Shown in pieces: positions 34,273-41,877 of a DNA stretch of 64,000 nt. The DNA lies in the NCBI RefSeq assembly GCF_001307275.1, contig NZ_CP012831.1:6068501-6132500 (forward strand), written 5' to 3'. Source of the stretch: Pseudomonas fluorescens (GTDB lineage: Bacteria; Pseudomonadota; Gammaproteobacteria; Pseudomonadales; Pseudomonadaceae). How positions within the stretch are numbered: position 1 is the stretch's first letter; every line of letters begins with the position of its first letter. The notes under the pieces are model-generated. The model was not told the DNA's origin. It saw only the letters and a list, made by a program, of their open reading frames with translations, and ran no database searches. A program made the translations under genes and the position numbers.

Positions 34273-35760
34273 ATGACTACTCAATCTTCGAATAGCTACA
34301 GCGTTGATCCGCAAACCGCCCAGCTGTTTTATATCAATGGCGGTTGGTCTGCGCCGGTCAGCCCGGCCAGTTTGCCGGTGGTCAATCCGGCGACCGAAGA
34401 GGTCGTCGCTCAGGTCGCCAGCGGGTCTGCCGAAGATGTCGATCGGGCGGTCGCGGCGGCGCGTGCCGCGTTTGCCGGTTGGTCGGCCACTTCCACGGCG
34501 TCGCGTGCGCAGGTGCTGGGCAAGCTCCATGAGCTTATCCTTGAGCGCAAAGAAGATTTCGCCCAGGCGATCTCCCTGGAAATGGGCGCCGCCATCGGTT
34601 CTGCACGGGCAATGCAAGTGCCCCTGGCCGCCGAGCACGTCCGGGTCGCCCGCGACCTGCTGTCCACCTATCGTTTCCAGACCGTCGAGAACGGGACCGC
34701 GATCCAACGCGAACCCATCGGCGTCTGCGGCCTCATCACCCCGTGGAACTGGCCGCTTTATCAAATCACCGCAAAAGTCGCCGCGGCGCTGGCGGCTGGA
34801 TGCACGGTGGTGCTCAAACCCAGTGAATTGTCGCCGCTGAGCGCCCTGCTGTTTGCGCAAGTGGTCCATGACGCAGGCGTTCCACCGGGTGTCTTCAACC
34901 TGGTGAACGGCAGCGGCCATGTCGTCGGGGCTGCAATGGCCGCCCATCCCGATATCGACATGATCTCGATTACCGGCTCGAATCGCGCAGGGGCGCTGGT
35001 GGCCCAGGCGGCCGCCGCGACGGCGAAACGGGTCGGCCAGGAACTGGGCGGCAAATCCCCGAACATCCTGCTGCCCGACGCCGACTTTGCCAAAGCCGTC
35101 CCATTGGGCGTGATGACGGCGTTGCGCAACGTCGGACAATCGTGCAGCGCCCCCACCCGGATGATCGTGCCCAAGGACCGACTGGCGGAGGTCGAAGCGC
35201 TGGCGGCCGCCACCGCCAACGGGATCATCGTGGGTGACCCGCAATCACCGGAAACGGTACTGGGCCCCATCGCCAATGAAGCCCAGTTCAATCGCGTGCA
35301 AGCCATGATCGAGACCGGACTGCATGAGGGCGCAAAACTGCTCTGCGGCGGGCTCGGACGCGTGCCGGGGTTTGAAAAAGGCTTCTACACCCGCCCGACT
35401 GTTTTTTCCGAGGTGGATAACGCCATGCGGATCGCCCAGGAAGAAATCTTCGGGCCGGTGCTGTGCATCATTGCCTACGAAACCATCGACGAGGCAGTCG
35501 CTATCGCCAACGACACGGTCTATGGGCTTGGTGCTCATGTTCAATCGCAGGATCTTGAATTGGCGCGCGCGGTGGCTTCTCGAATTCGCGCGGGGCAAGT
35601 GCTCCTGAACTACCCGGCCTGGAACCCCATGGCGCCATTCGGGGGCTACAAGCGCTCGGGCAATGGCCGTGAGTACGGCGTCTTCGGCCTTGAGGAATAC
35701 CTGGAAACCAAGGCGATCGTGGGGTTTGGCGAATCGCCTGAAGGTGCTTTGCGTACCTAG
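34273..35760 (+). CDS. Aldehyde dehydrogenase family protein
   Basis: A 495-residue NAD(P)-dependent aldehyde dehydrogenase. ITPWNWPLYQITAKVA (about 155), the catalytic Glu in QELGGKSPNIL (about 257) and the Cys in NVGQSCSAPTR (about 290) are intact, with the C-terminal GGYKRSGNGREYGVFG. It follows ridA after 126 bp and has AAAGGAACACCTTGG before its ATG. Its substrate could be a semialdehyde or hydroxyacid aldehyde from the surrounding catabolic genes, but nothing in the sequence fixes this. Confidence 0.92.
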   Translation: MTTQSSNSYSVDPQTAQLFYINGGWSAPVSPASLPVVNPATEEVVAQVASGSAEDVDRAVAAARAAFAGWSATSTASRAQVLGKLHELILERKEDFAQAISLEMGAAIGSARAMQVPLAAEHVRVARDLLSTYRFQTVENGTAIQREPIGVCGLITPWNWPLYQITAKVAAALAAGCTVVLKPSELSPLSALLFAQVVHDAGVPPGVFNLVNGSGHVVGAAMAAHPDIDMISITGSNRAGALVAQAAAATAKRVGQELGGKSPNILLPDADFAKAVPLGVMTALRNVGQSCSAPTRMIVPKDRLAEVEALAAATANGIIVGDPQSPETVLGPIANEAQFNRVQAMIETGLHEGAKLLCGGLGRVPGFEKGFYTRPTVFSEVDNAMRIAQEEIFGPVLCIIAYETIDEAVAIANDTVYGLGAHVQSQDLELARAVASRIRAGQVLLNYPAWNPMAPFGGYKRSGNGREYGVFGLEEYLETKAIVGFGESPEGALRT

Positions 35761-35818
35761 ACACCCTTTTCTCGCAGCGCCTCGGGCTTCGGTGCCAGCT
35801 GTCCACCCTTCGATGGCA

Positions 35819-35846
35819 GATGTGCCCGAATGCCCTCGGGCACATC
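35819..35846. terminator. Inverted repeat between convergent genes
   Basis: GATGTGCCCGA (35819-35829) pairs perfectly with TCGGGCACATC (35836-35846) across a six-base loop. It lies between the aldehyde dehydrogenase and the convergent lipocalin-like gene and overlaps the latter's stop codon. There is no T-run on either strand, so it is probably a weak or bidirectional terminator. Confidence 0.5.
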
Positions 35847-36345
35847 ACTTCACACGCTCCCAGACGATGTGAACCTTCGCCCCATCCGGGCGGCGAAAAT
35901 CCTCCACCATCTGGTCACCGTCGACCTTCAACTGCAAGTCGTCCCGGGTACGCACAGCGCCCACCCAGTTCGGGAACGTAGAGCCTTGGACAGTATTGCC
36001 CGTGAACTCACCGTTCTGGTCGACGGTGTATCGCCCGAAGAAACCGATGCTCCCCGCCATTGCGGCCCGGTTCTCCTCATCGGTGCCTTCGCCACGCGCA
36101 TTGGATCGAAACACCGGCACGCGCGGATCAGTGAGTACTTCGACAAACGTCAGCTCTGGCGTGAACACGAGCCAGCCATGGGGATTGGGACCATAAGCCT
36201 CTGATCGGCTGCCCTGACTCTCAACGGTTGCGCTGACCATGCGCCATGTCCCGACCAAGGCGTTTTCTTTGCCTGCAAACACGCTGGAGAATGCCAAGCA
36301 GGCAATCACCGCACCGACCGCCAGTACCTTGTTTTTCAAACTCAT
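35845..36345 (-). CDS. Exported lipocalin-like domain protein
   Basis: About 166 residues with a signal peptide (MSLKNKVLAVGAVIACLAFSS, about 1-26) and one beta-rich lipocalin-like domain. The recognisable opening is LVGTWRMVSATVE, then GPNPHGWLVFTPE and VGAVRTRDDLQLKVDGDQM. Proteins of this kind are secreted or periplasmic and functionally uncharacterised. AAAGG is eight bases upstream of the ATG at 36345; another ATG at 36351 and a GTG at 36354 are in frame. Confidence 0.78.
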   Translation of the reverse strand: MSLKNKVLAVGAVIACLAFSSVFAGKENALVGTWRMVSATVESQGSRSEAYGPNPHGWLVFTPELTFVEVLTDPRVPVFRSNARGEGTDEENRAAMAGSIGFFGRYTVDQNGEFTGNTVQGSTFPNWVGAVRTRDDLQLKVDGDQMVEDFRRPDGAKVHIVWERVK

Positions 36346-36417
36346 CCGCATCACCTTTCACTCGCCGCAACGATGCGACGGACAATAAAGTAGGTTTGAT
36401 CTTGGTGGGCACGGTCT

Positions 36418-37740
36418 TCATGCCCTGGCCGCGATGGCCGCCAAGCGCAGCTCCCGGGACGCGGCATTGTCCGCCCGCCGCCCCAAATGCCAGCCCAAGT
36501 ACCCCCACAGCAGCGCGCAACAGGCGCCAATCATCGCTGCCGCACCGGCGCCCTGCCCTAGCAGGTCGAGCAGGCTCTTGGCCCAGCCGCTCAGGGCGTC
36601 ACCCGCGCGATAGACCACGGTATCGATGAAGTTCTTGGCCTTGTATTTACTCTCGGCATCCAAGGGGGCGAACAGCATTTCCCTACCCGGCCGGACGAAC
36701 GCGTACTCGCCGATCCGTCGCACGATCATCAGCGCTGCCAGCAGCGCGAACCCCGGCGCCAACGCCAGGCCGAGGAAGCCGATGCACATGAGCAGCGGCA
36801 CGATGGCCAGCAAGGCACGCACCCCCAGTTTCGGCGCGATACGGCCAGTGATGAACAGCTGGGACAGCAACGCACCGGCCTGCACGATGAGGTCGATAGT
36901 GCCGAAGATGCGCACTTGCGCCGCGCGATCCGGATAGAGCTCGGCCACCAGGCGCGCCTGCTCGAAGTAGAGAAAGGTACTGACCGTCGCCAACAGCACA
37001 ACGAACCCGGCGATTCCCAATAGGTAAGATGACCTGAGCACCGCCGTAAAACCGCTGAACGGATTGCCCTGCAGTGGCTGCCGGGGGCTTTGCGTCGGCG
37101 CGGCGCCGGGACGGCCAGCCCCGCCCTTTTCGCGCCACCCCATCAACGCTCGCTTCAACACCAGCGTGGCCCCCAGCAACAAGGCCGCCAGCAACATCAA
37201 CCCCGAGGCGCCAAAGGGACCAATGAGCAGCGCGCTCAGGGTCGGCCCCAGCAGGCCGCCAACGCTGGCCCCGGCGGCGATGAAGGCAAACAGACGCTTG
37301 GCCTGCTCGCTGTCGAATACATCCGCCATCAGGCTCCAGGCCACGGAGACGACGAACAGGTTATAGACCGAGATCCAGACGTAAAAGACCCGGGCCAGCC
37401 AGATACTGTCGGGCTGGAACTGGAACAGCTCGACGAACATCAGCAGGTTGAAGCCAAAGAAGCCGTACACCCAGTCGATCAGGCGCAAGCGCGGTACTCG
37501 GGCGCTGAGCCAGGCGAACAACGGCACGGCCGCCAGCATGACCAGGAAGGTCGCGGTAAACAGCCATTGCAAATTTTCCACCCCCGCTGCGATGCCCATC
37601 GACTCACGGATCGGACGCAGCATGAAGTAACCGGTGAAGAGGCAAAGAAACAGCAGGAACCCGCACAGCGCCGGACGCAACTCGCCATCGCGGGCGTTCA
37701 GGGCGAGACTCAGCCGGTGCACATAGGAAGGCGTACTCAT
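36418..37740 (-). CDS. MFS-type transporter, NTP/NDP-exchange (Npt)-like
   Basis: A 440-residue inner-membrane protein with about twelve hydrophobic segments. The first loop FMLRPIRESMGIAAGVENLQ (about 40-59) and VAWSLMADVFDSEQAKRLFAF (about 131) are typical of the family annotated as nucleotide-exchange-like transporters in free-living bacteria. The soluble Gly/Pro-rich segment EKGGAGRPGAAPTQSPRQP (about 200-220) lies in the central loop. The ATG at 37740 follows GGAGTCCCT. True substrates in Pseudomonas are unknown. The next gene (SDR) ends 69 bp upstream, with a GCGCGGG/CCCGCGC hairpin (37778-37798) between. Confidence 0.78.
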   Translation of the reverse strand: MSTPSYVHRLSLALNARDGELRPALCGFLLFLCLFTGYFMLRPIRESMGIAAGVENLQWLFTATFLVMLAAVPLFAWLSARVPRLRLIDWVYGFFGFNLLMFVELFQFQPDSIWLARVFYVWISVYNLFVVSVAWSLMADVFDSEQAKRLFAFIAAGASVGGLLGPTLSALLIGPFGASGLMLLAALLLGATLVLKRALMGWREKGGAGRPGAAPTQSPRQPLQGNPFSGFTAVLRSSYLLGIAGFVVLLATVSTFLYFEQARLVAELYPDRAAQVRIFGTIDLIVQAGALLSQLFITGRIAPKLGVRALLAIVPLLMCIGFLGLALAPGFALLAALMIVRRIGEYAFVRPGREMLFAPLDAESKYKAKNFIDTVVYRAGDALSGWAKSLLDLLGQGAGAAAMIGACCALLWGYLGWHLGRRADNAASRELRLAAIAARA

Positions 37741-37809
37741 AGGGACTCCGGGGAGACGGCAATAAGCCAAAGGTCAAGCGCGGGACGGACGCCCGCGCCC
37801 AGGGTCGCA

Positions 37810-38862
37810 TCAGCGATAGGTCACGCCGGTCAGGCGCTCGGAGACCGCCCAGAGCCGCTCGGCATCCGCCTGCGTGCTGGCGGCAGGCGGGGTCTTGGCG
37901 AACCCCAGCGGACCGCGTCTTTCTCCGTCACCGGTCGGGCCGTAATATGCCCCGCCTGTAGCTTGGGCAGCCGTGGCGGCATACAACGTGGGCAACGCCC
38001 CTTGTGCCGCTGAGTGGTACGCGTCGCGGTCCTTTGCCCAGCGTCGACCGAACTCGCTGTCGAGGCCCGGACCCCGTTCGACCAACTCGGTCACGGCAAC
38101 GCCGGGGTGCGCCGCGATGCTGCGAATGCCCCAGTTTTCGGCGTCACTGCGCCGCTGCAAGGCAAAGGCCCAGTGCAGCACGGCCAGTTTCGATTGTGCG
38201 TAGGCCGCGTAGGGGTCGTATTTCTGCTCGCTCTGAAGGTCATCGAGGTTCATCGCGCCGCGCGCTGCGGCAATGCTCGACAGGCTCACCACGCGGGCAT
38301 CCTCGCTTTGACGCAAGAGCGGCACCAACAGGCCGGTCAGCGCGAAGTGCCCCAGGTAGTTGGTGGCCAGTTGAAGTTCAAAGCCATCAGCGGAAGTCCC
38401 CCGCTCGGGAGGCGCCATGACGGCGGCGTTGTTGATCAGCACGTCGAGGCGCGGCAGTCGCTGATTGAGCCGCTGGGCCAGGCCGCGCACCGATGAAAGA
38501 TCGGCCAGGTCCACGGCCTCGAACTGCACCTTGGCGTCGGGCACCGACTGGCGAATACGCGCAATGGCCTGTGCGCCACGCTCCGGGTTGCGCGCGGCGA
38601 TGATGACTTCGGCGCCGGCGCGCGCCAAGGCCAGCGCATCCTCGTAGCCCATGCCGCTGGTGCCACCGGTGATCAGGACAATCCGACCTTTCTGGGACGG
38701 TATGTCGCCGGTCGACCAGTCTGGTTTCGGTGCAATGCGCGTGGACGCCTCGATACTCACCGCACTGAGCAGCGCGACGCCCGCGGCAAGGGTTTTCGCC
38801 AGTCTTCCGAGCCGGCTCATGGTGCTCATGCGGCCAATGACGGGTGTTGTTGTGCTATTCAT
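37810..38862 (-). CDS. Short-chain dehydrogenase/reductase with N-terminal hydrophobic leader
   Basis: 350 residues. The SDR core begins at about residue 62 with the cofactor motif LITGGTSGMGYEDALALA. It is followed by NNAAVMAPP, SLSSIAA and the catalytic YAAYAQSKLA (Y-x3-K with one extra small residue in the stretch). It resembles the retinol-dehydrogenase/WWOX-like subgroup. It is preceded by about 60 extra residues including RLGRLAKTLAAGVALLSAVS, which looks like a signal sequence or membrane anchor and is rare for this cytosolic family. The start at 38862 has AGGGA eight bases upstream. The next gene upstream is the DUF2790 gene (44-bp gap). Confidence 0.85.
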   Translation of the reverse strand: MNSTTTPVIGRMSTMSRLGRLAKTLAAGVALLSAVSIEASTRIAPKPDWSTGDIPSQKGRIVLITGGTSGMGYEDALALARAGAEVIIAARNPERGAQAIARIRQSVPDAKVQFEAVDLADLSSVRGLAQRLNQRLPRLDVLINNAAVMAPPERGTSADGFELQLATNYLGHFALTGLLVPLLRQSEDARVVSLSSIAAARGAMNLDDLQSEQKYDPYAAYAQSKLAVLHWAFALQRRSDAENWGIRSIAAHPGVAVTELVERGPGLDSEFGRRWAKDRDAYHSAAQGALPTLYAATAAQATGGAYYGPTGDGERRGPLGFAKTPPAASTQADAERLWAVSERLTGVTYR

Positions 38863-38906
38863 GGTGATGGTCCCTGTCTGAAGAATGAACCGGCATCGCC
38901 GGACGG

Positions 38907-39167
38907 TCACTGTTTCGAGCACGCCTCGGCCAACTGCAGAAAGCTGACGTGTTTCTTTGCCCCTTGGGTATTCAAGTAGGTCATCTTCGCTTGCACGACC
39001 TCGCACATCGGCGATGTCGGTGCCTCGATACGGATGACCTTGGCGATGTCCAGCGGCATGCCATATTCGTAGGCCGGGACTTGCGTTTGTTCTTTGGCGA
39101 GCAGCGGCGAACCGCTCAGGGCGATGACGACCAGCAGGCCGGCAATCGACAGGTTTTGAATTTTCAT
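38907..39167 (-). CDS. Small exported DUF2790 protein
   Basis: 86 residues with a signal peptide (MKIQNLSIAGLLVVIALSG, cleavage near LLA). The DUF2790 signature follows: YEYGMPLDIAKVIRIE, MCEVVQAKMTYLNTQG and a C-terminal LAEAC. Two cysteines could form a disulfide. The family is nearly confined to Pseudomonas and has no assigned function; members often sit beside metal-response genes, as here. The ATG at 39167 has GGAG seven bases upstream. The 129-bp gap to the kinase contains TGAC/GTCA repeats (about 39222-39268). Confidence 0.85.
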   Translation of the reverse strand: MKIQNLSIAGLLVVIALSGSPLLAKEQTQVPAYEYGMPLDIAKVIRIEAPTSPMCEVVQAKMTYLNTQGAKKHVSFLQLAEACSKQ

Positions 39168-39296
39168 AGTGGACTCCACGACACTGTCCTCGTTGGGATG
39201 GTCGTAGCACTCTAGGCGGGGGCGACTGACGTCAAGGTGACTGCTGGCTGACGGGAAGATGTCAAACGCGGGCGGGTTTTACTCGCGGGGCGACGA

Positions 39297-40670
39297 CTAA
39301 GACGCCGCCTGGTTCATCAAGGAAAATCCGAAGGTGTTGAGCCCGTTCTCGCTGTGGGCGAACACGCGCCCACCATGCATGGATGCCACCGCACGCACGA
39401 TGGAAAGGCCCAGGCCATGGTGCGCATCGCTTCGCGTCCGGGCGGCGTCGGCGCGGTAGAAACGCTCGAACAAACGCTCCAGGTGCACGGTGTCGATGGG
39501 CTCGCCGGCGTTGGACACGCTCACCTCGACCTGCATGCCGTGGTTGACCAGGCTTACTGTGACAGTGCTGGTCGGCACCGCGTATCGCGCCGCGTTCTGT
39601 AGCAGATTGGCCAGGGAGCGGTGAAAAAGGCGTCGGTCGATGCACACGCGCATGTCGCCCTGGATCACCACGCTCAGCTGTTTGTCGTGCAAGACCGGTT
39701 CCAGGTACTCCACCGTCTTCGCCGCCTCCTCATAAAGCGAGACATCACTGAGCTCGGTTGCCCGTTGGCCGCTCTCGGCGCCGGCCAGGAACAGCATGTC
39801 GTTGACGATAGTGCCCATCCGCTCCAACTCTTCGAGGTTCGACTGCAGCAAGTCCTGAAGCTCGCTCACCTCGCGCCCGTGAGCCAATGCCACCTGGGTC
39901 TGTCCGATCAGGTTGGTCAAGGGCGTTCGCAGTTCATGGGCCACATTGGCATTGAACCCTTCGAGTTGGCACCAGGCCGCTTCCTGGCGCGCCAGGGCGC
40001 CGTTGAACGACACCGCCAGTTCCTGCAATTCGCCCGGCAGCGCCTCGGTGTCCAGTCGCTGTTTCGAATCCCCCGGCGGCAGGCTATTGGCTTGACGGCT
40101 CAAGCGCCTCACCGGCCCCAGGCCGAAGCGCGCGATCCAGTAACCGAGCAGTGCAACCAAGCCGATGCCCAACGCCGAGGTCAGGATCAGTATTTTGGTG
40201 AAGTGGTCCAGGGTCTTCCTGAAGGGCGTTGAATCCAGCCCCACGATAAAGCGCAGTTCCGGACGGTCGCCCATGGCCGCAATGGTCTTGAGCAACACCA
40301 TCATGGGACGCTCGCGCTCAGGGAGATCGAGGGTAAAAAGCCCATCGGAGCGCGTCGACCAATCCTGGCCGTCCGGCATCGCTCCGCCGTAGCTAAAGGC
40401 CGGGTCATCGACCAGGATCCAATAGCGGACCCGTTCATCCGCGGGTGTCAGGCCGTCGAGCTTCTGGCGCAAGCCGACCCAGAACGTCGGCGAATCGTAT
40501 TTCGCCAGCACCGGGTCGAGCACGGAATGGCGCAGGATCAGCTCGTTCTGCATCTGCTCATCGAGCGATTGCTTCAAGGAACAGCGCAACAGTGTCGCGC
40601 TGATCGACATGATCAGCAGGACAGCGAGGGCGAACATCAGGGCGAGCCGCTTGGCAATCGATCGTTTCAT
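39297..40670 (-). CDS. Heavy-metal sensor histidine kinase (CopS/CusS-like)
   Basis: 457 residues. Membrane segments near 10-28 and 160-180 flank a periplasmic sensor region. A HAMP linker follows (GLGPVRRLSRQANSL), then the H-box NVAHELRTPLTNL (phosphorylated His near 244), the N-box SLANLLQNAARYA and the G-box HHGLGLSIVRAVASMHGG. The layout matches the copper/silver sensor kinases. The ATG (40668-40670) overlaps the response regulator TGA by one base. Confidence 0.92.
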   Translation of the reverse strand: MKRSIAKRLALMFALAVLLIMSISATLLRCSLKQSLDEQMQNELILRHSVLDPVLAKYDSPTFWVGLRQKLDGLTPADERVRYWILVDDPAFSYGGAMPDGQDWSTRSDGLFTLDLPERERPMMVLLKTIAAMGDRPELRFIVGLDSTPFRKTLDHFTKILILTSALGIGLVALLGYWIARFGLGPVRRLSRQANSLPPGDSKQRLDTEALPGELQELAVSFNGALARQEAAWCQLEGFNANVAHELRTPLTNLIGQTQVALAHGREVSELQDLLQSNLEELERMGTIVNDMLFLAGAESGQRATELSDVSLYEEAAKTVEYLEPVLHDKQLSVVIQGDMRVCIDRRLFHRSLANLLQNAARYAVPTSTVTVSLVNHGMQVEVSVSNAGEPIDTVHLERLFERFYRADAARTRSDAHHGLGLSIVRAVASMHGGRVFAHSENGLNTFGFSLMNQAAS

Positions 40671-41374
40671 CAAGGCGTACCACTTTGCCTGCTATCTACC
40701 TCTCGGCTTTCCAATACATACCCCATGCCGCGAACGGTATGCAGCAGCTTGCGCGGATACGGGGCATCCACCTTGGCGCGGACCCGCTTGATCGCGACCT
40801 CGACCACGTTGGCGTCACTGTCGAAGTTCATGTCCCAGACCTGCTCGGCAATCATCAGCTTGGAAAGGATCTCGCCCTGGTGCCGCGCCAACAGGCTCAA
40901 CAGACAGAACTCCTTGGCCGTCAGGTCCAGCCGCAGCCCTCCCCGGGTCACTTTGCGCGCTTGCAGATCGACCTCCAGGTCGTCGATGCGCAGATGCGTC
41001 AGGTCGGCCGTGTCACCTGTGCGGCGACGGATCAAGGCCTGGACGCGCGCGACGAGCTCGGCAAATGAAAAAGGTTTGCCCAGGTAATCATCGGCGCCCT
41101 CGCGCAGGCCGCGAATGCGATCATCCACCGTCCCCCTGGCCGACAACATGATGATCGGGGTTTTCTTTTGCAGGCGCAGGCCTTGCAGCACGTCATAGCC
41201 GTCCTTGCCCGGCAGCATCACATCCAGGATCACCACGTCGTAGTCCCATTCCAGCGCGTAGTGCAGCCCATCGATGCCATTGGTCGCGACGTCGACAATG
41301 TAGCCAAGCTCGGTCAAGCCACGATGGACGTAGGAGGAGGTTTTTTCTTCGTCCTCGACAATGAGCAAACGCAT
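40670..41374 (-). CDS. Heavy-metal response regulator (CopR/CusR-like, OmpR family)
   Basis: 234 residues. The receiver domain has its phosphorylation Asp in VVILDVMLPGKDG (about 51) and Lys in GKPFSFAEL. A winged-helix DNA-binding domain follows (LTAKEFCLLSLLARHQGEIL to VEVAIKRVRAKVDAPYP and TVRGMGYVLE). The start ATG at 41372-41374 follows GAGGAGTCACCTG. A palindrome matching cop-box sites lies 75 bp upstream, consistent with autoregulation. No copper-efflux genes are in the window; the nearest same-strand genes are DUF2790 and the SDR. Confidence 0.93.
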   Translation of the reverse strand: MRLLIVEDEEKTSSYVHRGLTELGYIVDVATNGIDGLHYALEWDYDVVILDVMLPGKDGYDVLQGLRLQKKTPIIMLSARGTVDDRIRGLREGADDYLGKPFSFAELVARVQALIRRRTGDTADLTHLRIDDLEVDLQARKVTRGGLRLDLTAKEFCLLSLLARHQGEILSKLMIAEQVWDMNFDSDANVVEVAIKRVRAKVDAPYPRKLLHTVRGMGYVLESREVDSRQSGTP

Positions 41375-41448
41375 CAGGTGACTCCTCTGCAGCAGCGGGG
41401 CAACTCAATGAGTCTAGACAGCGAAGGTGTCTGGAGGCTGACCGCTTC

Positions 41449-41464
41449 CTGACATTCTTGTCAG
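41449..41464. promoter_or_regulatory. Cop-box-like palindrome between copR-like gene and the VgrG island
   Basis: CTGACA-TTCT-TGTCAG is a perfect 6+4+6 inverted repeat. It fits the TGACA-N4-TGTCA pattern bound by CopR/CusR-type regulators. It is 75 bp upstream of the response-regulator start. A second repeat, AGACA-N7-TGTCT, lies closer at 41416-41432. Confidence 0.65.
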
Positions 41465-41877
41465 AAACGGCTTGATGGCTGAGTGCCTCCAACTTGTCGA
41501 CAGGCTCATCTCCATTTCATTGTTTATTCTTATTTGGAATCGAATGTATAGCTAATAAAACTAAGCAAACGGCCTTTCACTCACCTATCTTGACCTCAGT
41601 ATCCGCCCCACCAGGGGTATGTTGGAACGTTTCTAGCAGGTCAGAGGTGCCATAAAATGGCTCCCTGCAAACGTCAATCCGCACGTCCCAGTTCTGCTCG
41701 TACGCTCACGCTAATTGAAGACCGCAAGACCGATAAGGAGATCACCTCTGTGGTGGATGTGCAGCAAACGTTGAGCTTGATTTCCTTTCATGTTCCCTTT
41801 GGCGGCGCCCTTGCCTACGGCGCCACCTTTCTTACGACGGCCAACTGACGCCCGTACCCGAGCCAAGGAAGCCGCTC
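41465..41877. other. Non-coding stretch upstream of vgrG, possible small ORF
   Basis: AT content is raised at about 41515-41575 (TTTATTCTTATTTGG, GTATAGCTAATAAAAC), suggesting promoter DNA for the island. A plus-strand frame at 41657-41848 (63 codons, starting MAPCKRQSARPSS) ends 29 bp before vgrG. It has no clear ribosome binding site or recognisable product, so I do not call it a gene. Confidence 0.35.

Noticed and set aside
41657..41848. Possible 63-codon gene just before vgrG
   Set aside because: No ribosome binding site, no known family and no repeat elsewhere in the window; kept only as a note.
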